Shown: positions 24,860-33,171 of the stretch, piece after piece
How the letters are laid out: the number at the start of each line of letters is the position of its first letter
Position numbering within the stretch: position 1 is the first letter of the stretch
Assembly (NCBI GenBank): GCA_910585285.1
Contig: CAJUDL010000017.1
Span: 1-64,000 of the forward strand
Origin: an uncultured Muribaculaceae bacterium
GTDB lineage: Bacteria > Bacteroidota > Bacteroidia > Bacteroidales > Muribaculaceae
Reading direction: 5' to 3'
Length of the DNA stretch: 64,000 nt
Position numbers and translations under genes: made by a program
Notes under the pieces: generated by a model
The model's database searches: none
The model's input: only the letters and a program-made list of their open reading frames with translations
Told to the model about the DNA's origin: nothing

Positions 24860-26659
24860 TTATTTATTGGGATTTAAGTCAGCAAGCACATTATCGATAA
24901 AGGGCTGAAGTTTTAATGTGCCACTGCGTTTGTCAAGGAATCCCGGTTTCTGGATTTCATTGATACGATACAATCTATTGTAATCTTCCTTAAATTTATC
25001 TTTATTTCCACTTTCGTAAGTCTTAATGAGGTCAAGAGCCATCAGTCCCCTCTCCCCAAGATTTGAAAATTCAATGAGCCAGGGGGCAATTTCTACAACC
25101 AATGGCATGTTTCCACCTTGAGAAAACATCTTGTCGGGAGCTTCTTTTATCTTAACGAACTCTTTTCTCAATTTTTCAAATTGCTCGGGAGTATAATTGT
25201 CAAAACGGAATGTTTCTACGTTCCAAGATTCGTTCCGTCTATAATTTTTTGGAGGATCGCAAGAATGTATGGCAAATGTAGCGTAGGCATCCGGTGCTCC
25301 AGGCATAATCTCAGAAAAAGATCTTGTCCAGTTGTCAAGAGGATTATATGCCGGTGTGTTCCATGCATAATCGGCAACACCGTAAATGGCACTTTTCGAT
25401 GCCTCACCATTTTCCATAGGATTCGTTTCGATTCCTGCCATCATGGAGCTGTCGAGTGTCGTGTCAAGTCCATAGACCGGACCCATCAGAAGATTATGAC
25501 GGCAATAATCACTTACGGGAAAATTCCACCAAACTAAAGCCGGACGCTTTATTCTTGAATTTACAAATTCCATAGAAGCCGGTTCTATATCACCGCAAAC
25601 TACCTTCCCGGTCCAAAATACATCTACTGCTGGATCAAGTTCACGACCGTATATCGCCAATTGTCCGCTATCCGATGGATTTGCCCAGCCTTGATTGTAA
25701 TCCGTCGGACAAACAATCAGGTTCTTTACGCCATCTTTCTTCTTTACAAAGTCGTTGGCAATATTATTTAGAAGTGCCGCCTGTTTGTGAGAATCCGTAC
25801 CTTCTCCCTTGATATCATCAAAAAATATGGCAAATTGCCTGACACCAAGATCATACATCGCATTGAATTTGTTAAGCAGGCTGTCATAATCCGCCCTATC
25901 CCATCTGATATCACCACCAGGATGAATTGCCCATACGAAATCTATATGATTCTTCTTGGCTCTTTCTGCAAGTTCTTTTATCTTTCTTCCTTCTGATTCA
26001 GGATATGGCTTCCTCCAATTGGGAGTGCGATGATAAGGATCATCTTTGGGACCATATACATAACTGTTCATTTTGTGGCGACCCATAAAATCAAGAAGTG
26101 ATAAGCGCGTCTCGTGACTCCAAGGATTGCCATAGAAACCTTCCACGACGCCTCTATATTTCATTGTCGGATAATCATCTATCTCCATCATGGGGAGATC
26201 AGTACCGCTTTTGGTGACACTTTCCACAATTTGCTTCAACGTATTGAGTCCATAGAAAGCACCTGTCTCGTCAAATGCAATTATATTGACCTTTTCAGGA
26301 TCAACTGAAAGATGATAAGCACCACTTTTTTGCGCCACACCGGTTGATTCCGCCAAATCCGGTCCGTATTTAATTATTACCGGAATGCCATTCGGAGAGA
26401 GAGGAAATTCCTTTGTGCAATATTGCATTCCTGCAGGAATCTCTTGGAAATTAAAACCTACAGACATATTTAACTCTCCGGTATAGGGACGTTCTATTTT
26501 TACGGGAGTAGGATTAATTATTATGCCCTTATGATCTATTACTTTACCAGGGACAGGTCGCGTATCTGGCTCTGATTTTTTCTTTTTAGCAGCCAAAACT
26601 TCACCAGGGAAAATAAAGACTGAGACAACAAGTATATGTATTAAACCATTGATTTTCAT
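24860..26659 (-). CDS. GH84 beta-N-acetylglucosaminidase, exported
   Basis: A 599-residue glycosidase. A signal peptide (1-23, ending VLA) is followed by a lysine-rich linker, a GH20b-like N-terminal domain (about 50-160) and the GH84 barrel, starting YRGVVEGFYGNPWSHETR. The catalytic aspartate pair is Asp281-Asp282 in AIFFDDIKGEG. The family removes terminal GlcNAc, including O-GlcNAc-like links, probably from host or microbial glycans in the periplasm. It is shorter than the ~740-residue Bacteroides homologues and has no C-terminal module. It sits between lipA and lipB with gaps of 13 and 26 bp. Confidence 0.9.
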   Translation of the reverse strand: MKINGLIHILVVSVFIFPGEVLAAKKKKSEPDTRPVPGKVIDHKGIIINPTPVKIERPYTGELNMSVGFNFQEIPAGMQYCTKEFPLSPNGIPVIIKYGPDLAESTGVAQKSGAYHLSVDPEKVNIIAFDETGAFYGLNTLKQIVESVTKSGTDLPMMEIDDYPTMKYRGVVEGFYGNPWSHETRLSLLDFMGRHKMNSYVYGPKDDPYHRTPNWRKPYPESEGRKIKELAERAKKNHIDFVWAIHPGGDIRWDRADYDSLLNKFNAMYDLGVRQFAIFFDDIKGEGTDSHKQAALLNNIANDFVKKKDGVKNLIVCPTDYNQGWANPSDSGQLAIYGRELDPAVDVFWTGKVVCGDIEPASMEFVNSRIKRPALVWWNFPVSDYCRHNLLMGPVYGLDTTLDSSMMAGIETNPMENGEASKSAIYGVADYAWNTPAYNPLDNWTRSFSEIMPGAPDAYATFAIHSCDPPKNYRRNESWNVETFRFDNYTPEQFEKLRKEFVKIKEAPDKMFSQGGNMPLVVEIAPWLIEFSNLGERGLMALDLIKTYESGNKDKFKEDYNRLYRINEIQKPGFLDKRSGTLKLQPFIDNVLADLNPNK

Positions 26660-26672
26660 TTTACATCATTTT

Positions 26673-27554
26673 TTAGTGAATATGCTTTTCTGCATGATAA
26701 CTTGAGCGCACCATCGGTGCACTTTCAATATGTCTGAACCCTTTTTCTTTACCGATTCTTCCGTATTCTGCAAACTGATCCGGATGAACATATTCCTGAA
26801 TCGGATAATTTTCTTTTGTTGGCTGAAGATACTGTCCGATTGTCATTATTTGACAATTGACAGCCAGAAGGTCATCCATTGTTTGAAGAATCTCATCTCG
26901 GGTTTCTCCCAAGCCGAGCATGATACCTGATTTCGTCCGGATTCCTTTAGATGCTATATACTTCAAAACATCAAGAGATCTGTCATAGGTGGCAATAATA
27001 CGAATCTCGGGGGTGAGTCGTCTCACAGTTTCCATATTATGAGATATTATATCCGGCTTTTCAGCAATCACAATATCAAGAAGGTCATGTCGCCCCTTAA
27101 AGTCGGGTATGAGCACTTCCATTGTGACGCCAGGACAGTTTGTTTTAATAGCCCTGATCATTTTTGCCCAATGATTGGCACCGCCATCAGGCAGATCGTC
27201 CCTGTCAACGGATGTTATGACCACATGCTTTAATCCGAGACTCTTGATTGAATCCACAATATCATCTATCTCCCGTTCATTAAGGGGAAGTGGACGCCCG
27301 GTGGCAACATTGCAATATCTGCAGTTTCTTGTGCAAATATTGCCTCCTATCATAAACGTTGCTGTTCCCGCACCCCAGCATTCTCCTCTGTTGGGGCACA
27401 TGCCACTTGAACAGATAGTATGAAGATGCTTATCATTAAGAAGACTTACAACCTGACTTGTCTTGAATCCTCGCGGAAGTTTAATCTTAAGCCAGTCGGG
27501 TTTTCTTCGAAAATCGGCTCTCTCTTTTTTTATTTTATCAACAGTATCTTCCAT
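26673..27554 (-). CDS. lipA: Lipoyl synthase
   Basis: A 293-residue radical-SAM enzyme that inserts two sulfurs into octanoyl chains. Both iron-sulfur sites are visible: the auxiliary cluster Cys48, Cys53, Cys59 (ICSSGMCPNRGEC) and the radical-SAM triad Cys74, Cys78, Cys81 (CTRNCRYC). The C-terminal serine region (FRHIESAPMVRSSYHAE) is the conserved end. It starts the lipA-GH84-lipB operon; a perfect 28-bp inverted repeat fills its upstream gap and carries a TACATTTG box facing it. Confidence 0.96.
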   Translation of the reverse strand: MEDTVDKIKKERADFRRKPDWLKIKLPRGFKTSQVVSLLNDKHLHTICSSGMCPNRGECWGAGTATFMIGGNICTRNCRYCNVATGRPLPLNEREIDDIVDSIKSLGLKHVVITSVDRDDLPDGGANHWAKMIRAIKTNCPGVTMEVLIPDFKGRHDLLDIVIAEKPDIISHNMETVRRLTPEIRIIATYDRSLDVLKYIASKGIRTKSGIMLGLGETRDEILQTMDDLLAVNCQIMTIGQYLQPTKENYPIQEYVHPDQFAEYGRIGKEKGFRHIESAPMVRSSYHAEKHIH

Positions 27555-27569
27555 GGGTAGCTATGTTCG

Positions 27570-27629
27570 AAATTTTATGCAAATGTAGCGAAAAATCTCG
27601 CGATTTTTCGCTACATTTGCATAAAATTT
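27570..27629. promoter_or_regulatory. Perfect 28-bp inverted repeat forming twin divergent promoter boxes
   Basis: Two exact 28-bp arms (27570-27597 and 27602-27629) with a 4-nt TCGC loop occupy most of the 83-bp gap between the lipA and S1/P1 nuclease start codons. Each arm contains TACATTTG facing outward (minus 27587-27580, plus 27612-27619), a full match to the Bacteroidetes -7 consensus. Predicted starts of transcription would give leaders of about 22 nt for lipA and 15 nt for the nuclease. No -33 TTTG is visible for either. It could also act as an operator for one shared regulator. Confidence 0.7.
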
Positions 27630-27637
27630 TTTGAATT

Positions 27638-28456
27638 ATGACAACCAAGAAGATATTACTGAGTGCTGCTATTGCAGCTGCTACAACATTCCAATGTTTT
27701 TCCTGGGGACAAAAAGGTCATGACACAGTGTGTTTCATTGCAGAAAATCATTTAACTCCTGCTGCAAAAGAAGCTGCTGAAAGTTTACTCGGTGGCAAGT
27801 CTATTGTATATTATGCTAACTGGCTTGATAATGCCTCGCACACCCCCGAATACGCATATTCAAAGACCTGGCACTATAAAAATATAGATGCTGATGAGAC
27901 ATTTGAAAATGCCAAGTTGCTTGAAACGGGTGATGTTGTGCGTGCTATTCGCGAGCAGGCGAAAATCCTTTACAGCAAAGATGCTTCACAAGAACAGAAA
28001 TCTCTTGCGCTGAAAATGCTCGTGCATCTCGTGGGTGATATCCATCAGCCAATGCATATGGGACATCGAAGTGATCTCGGTGGCAACAGATGGATGATAA
28101 AATATTTTAATGCTCCAAAGAATCTTCATTCCATATGGGACAGCAGTCTTCCGGAATCGGCTCATAAGTGGAGCTACACTGAATGGCAACAGCAGATCGA
28201 CCGCGCCACTCCCGAGGAAGAGGCTGAAATCATAGCCGAAGGAACGCCTGAGAAATGGGGGAAAGAATGCTACCTTATAGCTTCAGATATTTACAATACC
28301 ACTCCCGAGGATTCAAAACTCAGTTATGATTATATAGCCAAATGGACTACGGTGATCGAACAGCAATTCCTTCGCGGTGGTCTCAGACTCGCGGATCTGC
28401 TTAACTCAATTCTTGATCCTCACTACGTTGGAGCAAACAAGATTGTGGAAAAATAA
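27638..28456 (+). CDS. S1/P1 family zinc nuclease, exported
   Basis: A 272-residue nuclease. Signal peptide 1-22, after which the mature protein would start WGQKGHD, so that Trp23 becomes the N-terminal zinc ligand typical of S1/P1 nucleases. Other metal-site motifs: ANWLDNAS, HYKNID, MLVHLVGDIHQPMHMG and DLGGNRW. It cuts single-stranded DNA/RNA or 3'-nucleotides in the periplasm for nutrient use. Its stop overlaps the next start (TAATG), so the four genes to nspC probably share a transcript. Confidence 0.93.
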   Translation: MTTKKILLSAAIAAATTFQCFSWGQKGHDTVCFIAENHLTPAAKEAAESLLGGKSIVYYANWLDNASHTPEYAYSKTWHYKNIDADETFENAKLLETGDVVRAIREQAKILYSKDASQEQKSLALKMLVHLVGDIHQPMHMGHRSDLGGNRWMIKYFNAPKNLHSIWDSSLPESAHKWSYTEWQQQIDRATPEEEAEIIAEGTPEKWGKECYLIASDIYNTTPEDSKLSYDYIAKWTTVIEQQFLRGGLRLADLLNSILDPHYVGANKIVEK

Positions 28457-28932
28457 TGGAGTTTCCTAAACTAAACATCCCTTACACTCCCCTTAAAGTA
28501 AAGGAACAGGATGGAATTGTAAAAGTATTCGATCCCCTCAGAGATAAACTCGTTGCCCTGACTCCGGAGGAATATGTGCGTCAGCAATTCACTGCATGGC
28601 TGCGCAATGCATTCCATTATCCTTCGTCTCTGATGGCAAATGAGATTGGAATTGAAGTTAATGCCACAAAGAAGAGATGTGACTCAGTCGTCTTTAACCG
28701 AGATGGCTCTCCCCTCTTGATTGTTGAATATAAAGCTCCGGATGTAAGGATCACGCAAGACACATTTGATCAGATTGTAAGATACAATCTGGTTCTTCAT
28801 GCAAGATATCTGATTGTATCGAATGGTCTGAATCATTATTGTTGCGTGATGGATTATGCCAATAATTCTTATCATTTCATACCCTCAATTCCGGATTATA
28901 ATGATTTAAACAGCGCTTTCAGCGCCAATTAG
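28456..28932 (+). CDS. Orphan type I restriction HsdR N-terminal domain protein
   Basis: A 158-residue protein built only of the HsdR_N-type PD-(D/E)xK nuclease fold. Asp76 in RCDSVVF and Glu91-x-Lys93 in LLIVEYKAP form the active-site pattern, followed by IRYNLVLHARYLIVSNG-like sequence typical of the fold. No helicase, methylase or specificity subunit is present, so it is not a restriction system. Short free-standing relatives are widespread in Bacteroidales with unknown function, probably in DNA processing. It overlaps the nuclease stop by one base and precedes pcrA by 12 bp. Confidence 0.82.
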   Translation: MEFPKLNIPYTPLKVKEQDGIVKVFDPLRDKLVALTPEEYVRQQFTAWLRNAFHYPSSLMANEIGIEVNATKKRCDSVVFNRDGSPLLIVEYKAPDVRITQDTFDQIVRYNLVLHARYLIVSNGLNHYCCVMDYANNSYHFIPSIPDYNDLNSAFSAN

Positions 28933-28944
28933 AATAAACCTGTT

Positions 28945-31311
28945 TTGTCTGAAATAAGTTATAATTATCTTGATCTTCTGAATCCACAGCAGCGAGCGGC
29001 TGTGGTTTATAAGGACGGTCCTTCGCTGGTAATAGCTGGAGCCGGTTCCGGCAAGACTCGTGTCCTCACCTATAAGATTGTAGATCTATTAAACAATGGT
29101 TTTGAACCATACAGAATAATGGCTCTTACCTTCACCAACAAGGCTGCGCGTGAAATGAAGGATCGCATTTCAGCTCTTGTCGGTGATAAGATTGCCTCAA
29201 GATTGTGGATGGGCACTTTCCATTCAATTTTTCTGCGTCTGCTGAGAGGAAATGCAGAGTTGATCGGTTTTAAACCGGGTTTTACCATATACGACACCAC
29301 AGATTCAAAATCATTGATTAAAATGATTGTAAAAGAGTTGGTGCTTGATGATAAGATCTATAAACCCGCCACTGTGGCATCGATAATATCGAATGCGAAA
29401 AATGCTATGGTAACTCCGGAGCAGTATCTCCAGACCAAAGAGTTCTACGAGGCGGATCGCAAGGCGAAGCGTCCTATGATCGGACAGATATACAAGATCT
29501 ATCGCGACAGATGTCATCGTGCCAACGCGATGGATTTTGACGACATCCTGTTTTACATGAATGAGCTTCTAAGGGATCATCCGGATGTCAGAAGACATTA
29601 TCAGGAATTTTTTAGATATATACTTGTCGATGAGTATCAGGACACCAACTTTGCCCAGCATCTTATAGTCTCCCAGCTTACAGGAGATAATATGAAACTA
29701 TGCGTGGTCGGCGATGATGCGCAAAGCATCTACTCTTTTCGAGGGGCGAATATCGGCAATATAATCAATCTTGAGAAAAGATATCCCGGTTTAAGGATAT
29801 TCAAACTTGAACGGAACTACCGTTCAACTCAAAATATTGTAAACGCAGCCGGTAGCCTTATCTCCAAGAATACAAATCAACTGAAGAAGGATGTTTACAG
29901 CGAGAATGAAGTTGGAGCTCCCGTTGAGGTGATACGCACCTATTCCGATATGGAGGAGGCATATATGGTGTCAAACCATATATCCGGTTCGAAACTTACT
30001 TGTCATGATTCTTTCGATGATTATGCTATTTTATATCGCACCAACGCTCAGAGTCGTGTGCTTGAGGAAGCCTTAAGAAAACGTAATATCAATTATAGGA
30101 TATATGGAGGACTTTCTTTCTATCAGCGTAAGGAAATCAAAGATGTGATCGCATATTTCCGTGTTGCCATCAATCCGGATGATGACGAGGCTTTACGCAG
30201 GATAATCAATTATCCTGCAAGAGGGATCGGAGAAACGACGATGAAAAAGCTTCAGATGTGCGCCTCTGAAAACGGTGTAAGCTTGTGGACAATAATTTCG
30301 GAGGTGTCAACTTATGATACGGGACTGAATGCAGGAACTCAGAAAAAGCTGACTGCGTTTGCAGATCTGATAAAGCTGTTTATCGCTGACAATGAAAAAT
30401 CAAACGCTTTCGAACTTGGACAACTAATTTATAACCGCACAGGTATTCTGACAGCTCTTGCCCATGACAAGACGCCGGAAAGTATCAGTAAGCATGAGAA
30501 TCTTGCGGAGCTATTGTCTGGTCTGAAAGATTTCGTAGAGTCACGTCTGGAGGAAGAAACGGATGCAGATGTGTCGATGCGTGCGTTTTTGTCGGATGTC
30601 ATGCTTGCCACAGATCAGGATCAGAGCGAGGATAATGACGAACCGAAAGTGACGTTGATGACAGTTCATGCCGCAAAAGGTTTGGAGTTCAAACATATTT
30701 ACATCGTCGGGGTTGAAGAGGATCTGTTCCCCTCCTCAATGAGTATGGACTCTTTGGCGCAGATTGAAGAAGAAAGAAGGCTTCTATATGTAGCGATTAC
30801 CAGGGCAAAGGAAACATGTGTGATTCTCTTTGCGGGTTCACGTTTCAGAAATGGTCAGACAGTCTTGACAAAACCTTCGCGATTCCTTTCCGAGATAGAT
30901 CCCAAATATCTGAAACTTGTTTCTTCAGTCAATATTGACGATAGCTTTTCAGAAAAATTTATCAATCCAACGGCAAACTATACTTCCTACAACAGGAAAT
31001 CCAATCCTTCGGAGTCGTTCCGCTCCGGCAGGTTTTCCGATTATGGCTCTCCTTCTTCACGACCGGATTACGGCAAGAAGGCTCTGAGTGAACTGCAGAA
31101 GGCTGACTCTCGCATCGGAGGTGGCATAAAACCATTACATACGCCTGACGAGCTTGCAATAGGTATGAAGATTCAACATCCAAAGCTTGGTGTCGGAACA
31201 ATTACCATGATGGGTAATGTTCAGGGAGAACCGAGTGTGACCGTTGATTTTGGAGTAACAGGCATTAAGAAGCTCTTACTCAAATTTGCAAAATTTGAAA
31301 TTTTAGGATAA
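28945..31311 (+). CDS. UvrD/PcrA-type SF1 DNA helicase
   Basis: A 788-residue SF1A helicase. Motifs in order: Q-motif LNPQQRAAV, Walker A GAGSGKTRV, motif II VDEYQDTN, motif III VGDDAQSIYSFRGA, ERNYRST (IV), TVHAAKGLEF (V) and LLYVAITRAKE (VI). The tail (GMKIQHPKLGVGTITMMG) is the PcrA Tudor-like domain that binds RNA polymerase. It works in repair and replication. The start is TTG: an in-frame TAG lies 15 bp upstream, and the next ATG would delete the Q-motif. Confidence 0.94.
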   Translation: MSEISYNYLDLLNPQQRAAVVYKDGPSLVIAGAGSGKTRVLTYKIVDLLNNGFEPYRIMALTFTNKAAREMKDRISALVGDKIASRLWMGTFHSIFLRLLRGNAELIGFKPGFTIYDTTDSKSLIKMIVKELVLDDKIYKPATVASIISNAKNAMVTPEQYLQTKEFYEADRKAKRPMIGQIYKIYRDRCHRANAMDFDDILFYMNELLRDHPDVRRHYQEFFRYILVDEYQDTNFAQHLIVSQLTGDNMKLCVVGDDAQSIYSFRGANIGNIINLEKRYPGLRIFKLERNYRSTQNIVNAAGSLISKNTNQLKKDVYSENEVGAPVEVIRTYSDMEEAYMVSNHISGSKLTCHDSFDDYAILYRTNAQSRVLEEALRKRNINYRIYGGLSFYQRKEIKDVIAYFRVAINPDDDEALRRIINYPARGIGETTMKKLQMCASENGVSLWTIISEVSTYDTGLNAGTQKKLTAFADLIKLFIADNEKSNAFELGQLIYNRTGILTALAHDKTPESISKHENLAELLSGLKDFVESRLEEETDADVSMRAFLSDVMLATDQDQSEDNDEPKVTLMTVHAAKGLEFKHIYIVGVEEDLFPSSMSMDSLAQIEEERRLLYVAITRAKETCVILFAGSRFRNGQTVLTKPSRFLSEIDPKYLKLVSSVNIDDSFSEKFINPTANYTSYNRKSNPSESFRSGRFSDYGSPSSRPDYGKKALSELQKADSRIGGGIKPLHTPDELAIGMKIQHPKLGVGTITMMGNVQGEPSVTVDFGVTGIKKLLLKFAKFEILG

Positions 31312-31315
31312 GATC

Positions 31316-32482
31316 ATGAAAGATAAATGTATGATGCAAGATATTGAGACGCCCTACTATATCGTATATGAAGAACGAATCCGACGCAATATGGAAATAT
31401 TGAGTCGGGTAGCGAAAGAGGGAAACGTTAAGATAATTATGGCATTCAAGGCAAATGCATTATGGAAGACATTCCCGATCATAGCTGAATATTTTAAGGC
31501 TTCCACAGCAAGTTCTCTTAATGAAATGCGTCTTTCTCTCGAATTCCTTGGGACCGAAGTGCATTCCTATTGTCCTGTCTACACTGAGAAATCTTTCCCT
31601 CAATTCCTCGAAGGAAGCACACATATCACATTCAATTCTCTCTCGCAATTCAATCGTTTCTATCCTCAGATAGAAGCCTACAATAAGGCAAATCCTGAAA
31701 AGAAAGTATCTGCGGGACTACGTGTGAATCCACATTGCAGCGTGATTGAAACCGATATTTACAATCCATGTGTACCGGGATCTCGCTTCGGAGAGAAAGC
31801 TGAGAATCTTAAAAATGGTTTACCAGAAGGATTGGAAGGACTCCATTTTCATGCCTTGTGCGAGTCATCAAGTTACGACCTTGAGAAAGTACTCAACGCA
31901 TTCAAGGCAGAATACGGACATCTCCTGCCGCATGTAAAATGGCTCAATATGGGAGGAGGACATCTCATGACGCGAAAAGACTACGATACGGATCACTTGA
32001 TATCCCTCCTGAAAAGTTTGCATGAAGAATATCCACATCTCGAACTGATTATGGAACCTGGCAGTGCATTTACATGGCAGACCGGTGATCTTGTTACAGA
32101 AGTTCTCGACGTGGTTGAAGACGCAGGAATCAGGACAGCCATCATAGACGCATCGTTCGCCTGCCATATGCCCGACTGCCTTGAAATGCCTTACAAGCCC
32201 AATATACTTGAATCTCTTCCAGATGACGCAGAAGAAGGTTACACGTATCGTTTAGGCGGCAACTCATGTCTTAGTGGTGATTTTACCGGTGACTGGAAAT
32301 TCAAGGAACCGTTGAAACCAGGTGATAAGCTGACACTTCTCGACATGAACCATTACACCACCGTCAAAACAAACATGTTTAACGGCATCCAGCATCCCTC
32401 CATCTGGCTCGCCCCAATCGAAGGTGATCCCATCCTGCTCCGCGAATTCACCTACTCAGACTATCGCTCCCGCATGGACTAA
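31316..32482 (+). CDS. nspC: Carboxynorspermidine decarboxylase
   Basis: A 388-residue PLP-dependent fold-III decarboxylase. The PLP lysine is Lys45 in IMAFKANAL; GGG of LNMGGGHLM binds the cofactor phosphate; and the active-site cysteine region HMPDCLEMPYKP and GNSCLSGDFTGDW are characteristic. It makes spermidine or norspermidine by the aspartate-semialdehyde route common in Bacteroidetes; its partner carboxyspermidine dehydrogenase is not in the window. It starts 4 bp after pcrA and ends 26 bp before the exported proteins of the CHAT locus. Met6 or Met7 are alternative starts. Confidence 0.93.
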   Translation: MKDKCMMQDIETPYYIVYEERIRRNMEILSRVAKEGNVKIIMAFKANALWKTFPIIAEYFKASTASSLNEMRLSLEFLGTEVHSYCPVYTEKSFPQFLEGSTHITFNSLSQFNRFYPQIEAYNKANPEKKVSAGLRVNPHCSVIETDIYNPCVPGSRFGEKAENLKNGLPEGLEGLHFHALCESSSYDLEKVLNAFKAEYGHLLPHVKWLNMGGGHLMTRKDYDTDHLISLLKSLHEEYPHLELIMEPGSAFTWQTGDLVTEVLDVVEDAGIRTAIIDASFACHMPDCLEMPYKPNILESLPDDAEEGYTYRLGGNSCLSGDFTGDWKFKEPLKPGDKLTLLDMNHYTTVKTNMFNGIQHPSIWLAPIEGDPILLREFTYSDYRSRMD

Positions 32483-32508
32483 AAACTATTTAAATGATTA
32501 TGTAAATA

Positions 32509-33150
32509 ATGAGGATTAATTTTGTAATATCTATAATATTAGCTTTCAGCCTTGCTGTATCTGACTGTTTTGCGCAGGAGATGGGTGAGTTGGGTTTGTC
32601 GCCGGCATTGCGCAATTATATGATTGCGTGCAACTCCATGAACAATGCGGTTCGGGAGAAGGATAAGACACTGATGGAATCGGCTCTCGAAATGCTTGAT
32701 AATTTAAATATTTCATTGATACCGAAGGAGTCTATACATTGCGATGATAGTAACAATGAGATCAAGCCGAATATATTCTATCTACCGGAATATGCCGACA
32801 AACTGCTTCTTGACGACTTCATAATTACGAATCTGGATGAGGCTTCTTTATTAAGAGATACTTTCATCGACCAGGATGTGCTTGTTTCGCATCATGGTTT
32901 GAAAGGCAACGGTAAAGCTTCTTATGAAATAGAAGGATCAGGCAAAATGGAATTACTTGTTACTTCAAACGGAAGCAACGCTCCAAGTATTCAAATAATT
33001 GACAATCAAAACAACAAGGAATACAATAATTTCCAGACTTCGGGCAATTCTTCCTGGATTGTATGGAATATGGATCAAGAGGGGACATTCAAACTCTCGA
33101 TAACCAACAACGATGATAGTGACGCTACATTCGTAATAGCATTGAATTAA
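32509..33150 (+). CDS. Hypothetical exported protein of the CHAT locus, PPC-like C-terminus
   Basis: A 213-residue protein with a signal peptide (1-22, ...SDCFA) and no certain family. The first half is helical (NYMIACNSMNNAVREKDK). The second half (about 130-213) is beta-rich, with GSGKMELLVTSNGS, PSIQIIDNQNN and a final GTFKLSITNNDDSDATFVIALN-like strand pair resembling a bacterial pre-peptidase C-terminal (PPC) domain. That likeness is read by eye. The CHAT protease gene starts 21 bp downstream, so it may be a substrate, chaperone or inhibitor of it. Confidence 0.75.
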   Translation: MRINFVISIILAFSLAVSDCFAQEMGELGLSPALRNYMIACNSMNNAVREKDKTLMESALEMLDNLNISLIPKESIHCDDSNNEIKPNIFYLPEYADKLLLDDFIITNLDEASLLRDTFIDQDVLVSHHGLKGNGKASYEIEGSGKMELLVTSNGSNAPSIQIIDNQNNKEYNNFQTSGNSSWIVWNMDQEGTFKLSITNNDDSDATFVIALN

Positions 33151-33171
33151 TTTGTTCACAAATCTTCCAAC

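Noticed and set aside
25118..25537. 139-codon plus-strand frame inside the GH84 gene
   Set aside because: Antisense shadow of the glycosidase; cysteine/arginine-rich product typical of chance frames.
28456..28932. Type I restriction-modification system
   Set aside because: Only the HsdR N-terminal domain is present; no translocase, HsdM or HsdS gene is nearby.
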